Shown piece after piece: positions 53,130 to 64,000 of a stretch of DNA of 64,000 nucleotides. Source of the DNA: Chrysomallon squamiferum (taxonomy: Eukaryota > Mollusca > Gastropoda > Neomphalida > Peltospiridae); the NCBI GenBank assembly GCA_012295275.1, contig CM022665.1, positions 9,416,476 through 9,480,475 on the forward strand, written 5' to 3'. The notes under the pieces were generated by a model that saw nothing but the letters and a program-made list of their open reading frames with translations, made no database searches and was not told the origin of the DNA. Numbering within the stretch: position 1 is the stretch's first letter; each line of letters starts with the position of its first letter. Both the position numbers and the translations under genes were made by a program.

Positions 53130-53621
53130 AATCTGCCTGCCTTCCTGTCTGTCTGTCTATTTATCTATCTATATTTATCTATCTATCTATCTACTTATTT
53201 ATCTATCTATATTTATCTTTCTATCTATCTCTATCTCTCTGTATATCTCTATCTATAAAGTATCTCTATAGCTGTATGTTTGTCTGTCTCTCAACCTGAT
53301 TGTCTGTCTGCCTATCATCTATTTGCCTGCCTGTCTGTTTGTCTGTATATCTATCTATTTTTCTATCTGTCCATCTATCTACCCATCTATCCATCACTAT
53401 AACTATCTATTTCTATCTATCAGTGTATATATATATAGACAGAAATATATATATATATATATATATGTCTATCTATGAATCTGTCTGTCTATCAATCTAT
53501 CAATCTATCTACCCATCTAACTATCACTATAACTATCTATCTCTATCTCTCTATATATCTATGTCTATCTATCTGCAGATTTGTTTGTCTGTCTGTCTGT
53601 CTGTATCTATCATCTATTTAG

Positions 53622-53655
<34 letters not shown>

Positions 53656-53660
53656 ATCTA
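53130..53660. repeat. (TCTA)n/(CTGT)n tetranucleotide field, about 530 bp
   Basis: Imperfect TCTA, CTGT and TATA units; two segments around CATCTAACTATCACTATAACTA-like sequence (53380-53420 and 53505-53550) are near-duplicates, showing block duplication inside the array. Ends in TTTC units. Confidence 0.93.

Positions 53661-60534
<6,874 letters not shown>

Positions 60535-60612
<78 letters not shown>
60535..60612. repeat. (TC)n microsatellite, 78 bp
   Basis: Pure TC run. Confidence 0.97.
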
Positions 60613-60614
<2 letters not shown>

Positions 60615-60984
60615 GTTTAAGAAAATTCCTTTCAGATTTCACTGTTTGTTCCATCCTATAATTACATCTAGTATTACTTTTTCTAATGTTCTCGTTTGCT
60701 GGTTACATTTAATTAATCATAATATACCAGATATGTACGTGGCAAACATAAGCTTGAACTCATAAATAAGAAAGTAACGACATAGGACTACACCTCTCTG
60801 ATCTGCAGAACCTGTTTATGTAGAAATTCAGTTTCAGTGCAAGTGTTTGTGGTACAGATAAACCTGACTGGGAAGTCTTTCATATTTCACTTCATCCTTG
60901 GTATTCATAAAATGTCCTTGTCTTGAGGAACATAGTCATTAAATTATTGGTGACAACTACAAGATGTGTACACTCTAAAGATAC

Positions 60985-61950
60985 ATACATTTATATGGTT
61001 TATTCTCGATTCTGGCATTCTGGCAGTGAGATTATAACACATCTTAACTGGACACACCAGTTGTTCCATTTCTGGCAGTTTATTTCTCACCCTTACTAAT
61101 TGGTGTTCCGTCACCTTAATTGATGGCCCATCGCCTTAATTGATGTACTTTTGTTAAACTGTATTTAGTCCACAATTTGTAGGGATACTGGTCAGCTCCT
61201 CCCATGCTCGCTTCCGCATGGTGTTGGTCAGTAGGTGGACAGCAACGTCGCTGTCATCCGAGGAATGGACGTGGTCTTTACCTCTCCTGACCACAGTCCC
61301 ATCCGGTGTAGTAGTCACGGTGGCAAGGCACCTCGAATACAAATATCTCCATGGTATACCATTCTTGTTATTAATCCGCCGTGCATACCTATATCCATCA
61401 AGTATGAGGTCCGCACCTGGTTTTCTGCCGTCCAAAATTTCTCCCTTCGCAGCCATGATCACACATAACAAACATCTTGAACCTTGAAAAAAATTAACGT
61501 GCTAATCAGAGCAAGCTATTGTGAAGCACGTCTACGAAGGGCACGCTTTCTGACAGGTCAGCGGGCGTGTCCGTCGCAGAATAACAAACATCATGACTAT
61601 ACAGTATTTATATAGGTAGTATTTCCTGTCTCCAAATTTTATACATCTTTTAATTGATCTGGTTAACTCCACATGTCTCCAAATTTTACTGAGATACAAC
61701 ATTAATTTCATGTCTCCAAACATTAATTTTCCTGCAATCTCTATTCCGGCTCACCTCTGCTCTTCACTGCTCATTAAGGTTAATCTCGTTAATCGCCCCA
61801 TCTGTTCTTCATACCTCTAAATTGGTCTTAATTGCTCACGCCAGTTTTCCCATTTCTGGAAGCTGATTAGAACACCTCACCGATTACATAATCTGGAGAC
61901 TGCCAGTTTTGGGAACATACCCATTTATATGATAGACTGTTTCAGGACCT
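60985..61950. mobile_element. Likely remnant of a transposon around the FLYWCH ORF
   Basis: Sequence free of microsatellites for nearly 1 kb. Related segments occur on both sides of the ORF: CCAGTTGTTCCATTTCTGG at about 61059 and CCAGTTTTCCCATTTCTGG at about 61841, both preceded by TCTTAA and CAC. CTTAATTGATG is repeated at 61117 and 61135, and TGTCTCCAAA three times in 61620-61720. Boundaries and class are uncertain. Confidence 0.4.
61154..61456 (-). pseudogene. Decayed FLYWCH-domain ORF, transposon type
   Basis: 100 codons from an ATG in good context (GATCATGG, 61456) to a stop at 61154; five further in-frame codons precede it. Residues 17-64 resemble a FLYWCH zinc-binding domain: LILDGYRYARR, NKNGIPWRY, RCLATVTT, TVVRRGKDHVH. 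Cys43, His62 and His64 fit three metal ligands, but the first Cys (usually in Y-W-R-C) is Tyr38, so zinc binding is probably lost. The tail MRKRAWEELTSIPT resembles the segment after the FLYWCH domain in Mutator-like transposase proteins, and the frame then ends without any transposase core. Probably a truncated piece of a MULE-type element. A small host FLYWCH gene is a less likely alternative. Confidence 0.6.
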
Positions 61951-64000
61951 GATGTGAACAGTTTTTAGATTGCATTTTAAGCCACCACAGTAACCAACCA
62001 CTGTCACGCAGCCCTCAGTAATTTTCTAACTTAATTTTAATAATAGTTTGGCTTCAGTTAAGTGTTGTTGTTTCCACTGTTTTGATTTGCTTTCCTCTTT
62101 TTTGATAATAAAAAAGATGAACTCTACTAATCTGAATCAATACAGATTTTATTTATTTATTTATTTATTTTCTTTCTTTCTTTCTTTCTTTACTTTACTT
62201 TACTTTACTTTACAATCCAGAAATAACAAACATCTTTTCAAATGCCAGTTCAAGTGAGTACGATATAGCTGAATTATGTTAATTATTTCTTACGTAATTA
62301 CCTAGATATGATGTAACAGTCTTAACAGATTATAACACCTTTCAAAAAAAACCAACACCTGTGCTTTTTCCCACAGCATTCAGTTTAGCTGACGTTTTTA
62401 CTGAAACAGAAAATAATCCAGTAGTTCCCATTATGTGAAAAAAAAAAAGAATGATTATATACAGACATTTCAGATGATTGGTTAGAAACGTTACATATTG
62501 AACAGACTGTGACGTAATAATTAGTTATAGGTAACTAAATACAGTTATTTGAAAAGATGCAATAACTAGTTTTTATTGTTCAGATATAATAAATTTAAAC
62601 GTGAATCTGAGTCGAATATGGTTGTTTATATAGTTCGCTGACCCAGTAGTTATCAGGTGTTTAACTGATTATTCACCGGATTTCACTGCAATTTGAACTC
62701 GTGATAAACTTGTGGCTGAAAACTGTATTACATAATAATAACAAAAGATTATATTATTAATGGAGTGATGGTGAATTATTATTATTTTTTTTGTTGTTGT
62801 TGTTGTTGTTGTTTACCTCGTTTTAAATGGTACTGACAGTGCTAGCGCAATAATTATACAGACCCAATTATAATACTTTAAATATAAAAATACTATGTTT
62901 AGAATCTTACGAGAAATTAGCAAACGGTATATCAAACATTATCAATGTTATACCGATTTCAACATTATTCTGAATTATTTCCAGATTAATATATATATAT
63001 ATTTTTTTCTTTTTTTTTCTTATCTTCTTTTAAATCTTTGCAATACGGTGAAACAGATACATATACAAATTAGCCTTGACTGCTAGTTTTAGCTTAAAAC
63101 CAGAAAAATTAATTTTATTTTATTAAAAAATAATTTAAAATGACACAAGCACACGATTAGCTTGACGCACAGAGATGTCCACTAGGTCAATCTTACTAAC
63201 ACATGAAATTAGTATTTTATTTACTGCAAGTATACTGAGTGTCGTCAGGGTTACGAGAGCGGGTCTGGGGCAGTGTGCGTCTGAAGATTAATCTTTCTAG
63301 GTACACATCCTGGCAACTATTTTCAACACAGTCTCCACGAGTGGTATGTTTATGATCAAAACAAAAGAATAAACGAACGAGAAGGAATTTGTTAATGTAT
63401 AATTTTTATTTGTTTTAATACTACCTCAGAATATTTTAATGAATGTGGAAAATAGTTTTTATATAATGACGTAGGATATACAGCACTCTCTACTTCAAAA
63501 GTTTGAGGTGAATTAAATTCAAGATGAAAAGAATAAGTGTTATTTATTCGTTCATTCATACTTTTTTTAAATATGTTGTTATTATTAAATAATAATAATA
63601 ATAATAATAATATTAAATAGTAGTAGTAGTAGAAGGAGTAATAGTAGTAAGAGTAATAATAGTAGTACAAAAAACAATAACAACAACAACAACAACAACA
63701 ACCAAAAAACAAACAAAAATGTTTTGCAAATTGCGTCATGTTGTACCCATGTACGTTCAGAGTATAACTGTCACACCTGTATTGTTATCCGAAACACACA
63801 CGTGTCACAACACAGCATAAACTCAACCACAGGTTTTAATTACTATTATCACTGAGAGTAGGACATGACCTGTACTTTGCTGTTTTATCAGTCGAGTCCA
63901 GTCTTTCTAATCTCTATAATGTGCACGTACCGCTTCAATAAGGACAAACATAAGCAGGCGAGATAAAGGCCGAGCTTAATCTACCTATGCTTGTGCGCAA
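61951..64000. other. Intergenic DNA, no gene recognised
   Basis: AT-rich sequence with a compound repeat at 62146-62212, (GTT)n near 62790-62812, (AAT)n/(AGT)n at 63587-63665 and (CAA)n near 63680. No RNA gene or exon found. Confidence 0.65.
62146..62212. repeat. Compound repeat (TTTA)n-(TTTC)n-(TTTAC)n
   Basis: Three related repeat units follow one another without spacers: TTTA, then TTTC, then the pentamer TTTAC. Confidence 0.95.

Noticed and set aside
61218-61487. Plus-strand frames over the FLYWCH ORF
   Set aside because: Antisense shadows; only the minus strand gives a recognisable domain.

Overview
The window looks like AT-rich nuclear DNA from an invertebrate. Genes are split by long introns, and most of the sequence is microsatellite: (GA)n/(CT)n, (AAT)n, (TATG)n, (CA)n and poly(A/T). 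There are no operons and no dense coding. A globin X-like family with ancient B12.2 and G7.0 introns, buried in this kind of DNA, suggests a lophotrochozoan, plausibly a mollusc such as a cephalopod. That assignment is inference, because nothing in the window fixes the species.

The only gene I can support with confidence is a minus-strand globin X-type gene, about 42.77 to 21.60 kb. Exon 2 (22604-22829) carries CD1 Phe, the distal E7 His and the proximal F8 His. Exon 3 (21601-21732) carries the G-H helices and the stop. Upstream on the same strand are three separate first exons, at 42529-42773, 38110-38369 and 31950-32185. Each begins with Met-Gly, encodes its own 45-55 residue N-terminal leader followed by a conserved A-B helix block, and ends with a good splice donor in the same phase. 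I saw no second copy of exons 2 and 3 between them. The simplest reading is one heme-binding core joined to alternative first exons, each probably with its own promoter, giving isoforms of 200, 205 and 197 residues. The leaders differ in predicted lipid anchoring: myristate plus basic residues, myristate plus Cys4, or myristate with little else. A fourth first exon of the same type (4700-4938, minus) lies downstream of the stop, so it must belong to another transcription unit whose core exons would lie left of the window. This is a clustered, protocadherin- or UGT1A-like arrangement for a globin and is the main discovery candidate.

Region by region: 1-4.7 kb is repeat-rich DNA, probably intron 1 of the left-hand globin unit. 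4.7-6.4 kb holds exon 1d and its 5' flank. 6.4-21.6 kb is intergenic and includes a CTACA-type satellite, dispersed repeats and a small hAT-like element. 21.6-42.8 kb is the globin X-like gene, with a 31-bp minisatellite immediately upstream of first exon 1c. 42.8-61 kb is non-coding DNA with many simple repeats, a second MITE-like element and a 65-bp minisatellite. 61.0-62.0 kb contains a decayed FLYWCH-domain ORF of transposon type. 62-64 kb is non-coding. Most long open frames in the window are translated microsatellites and were not annotated.
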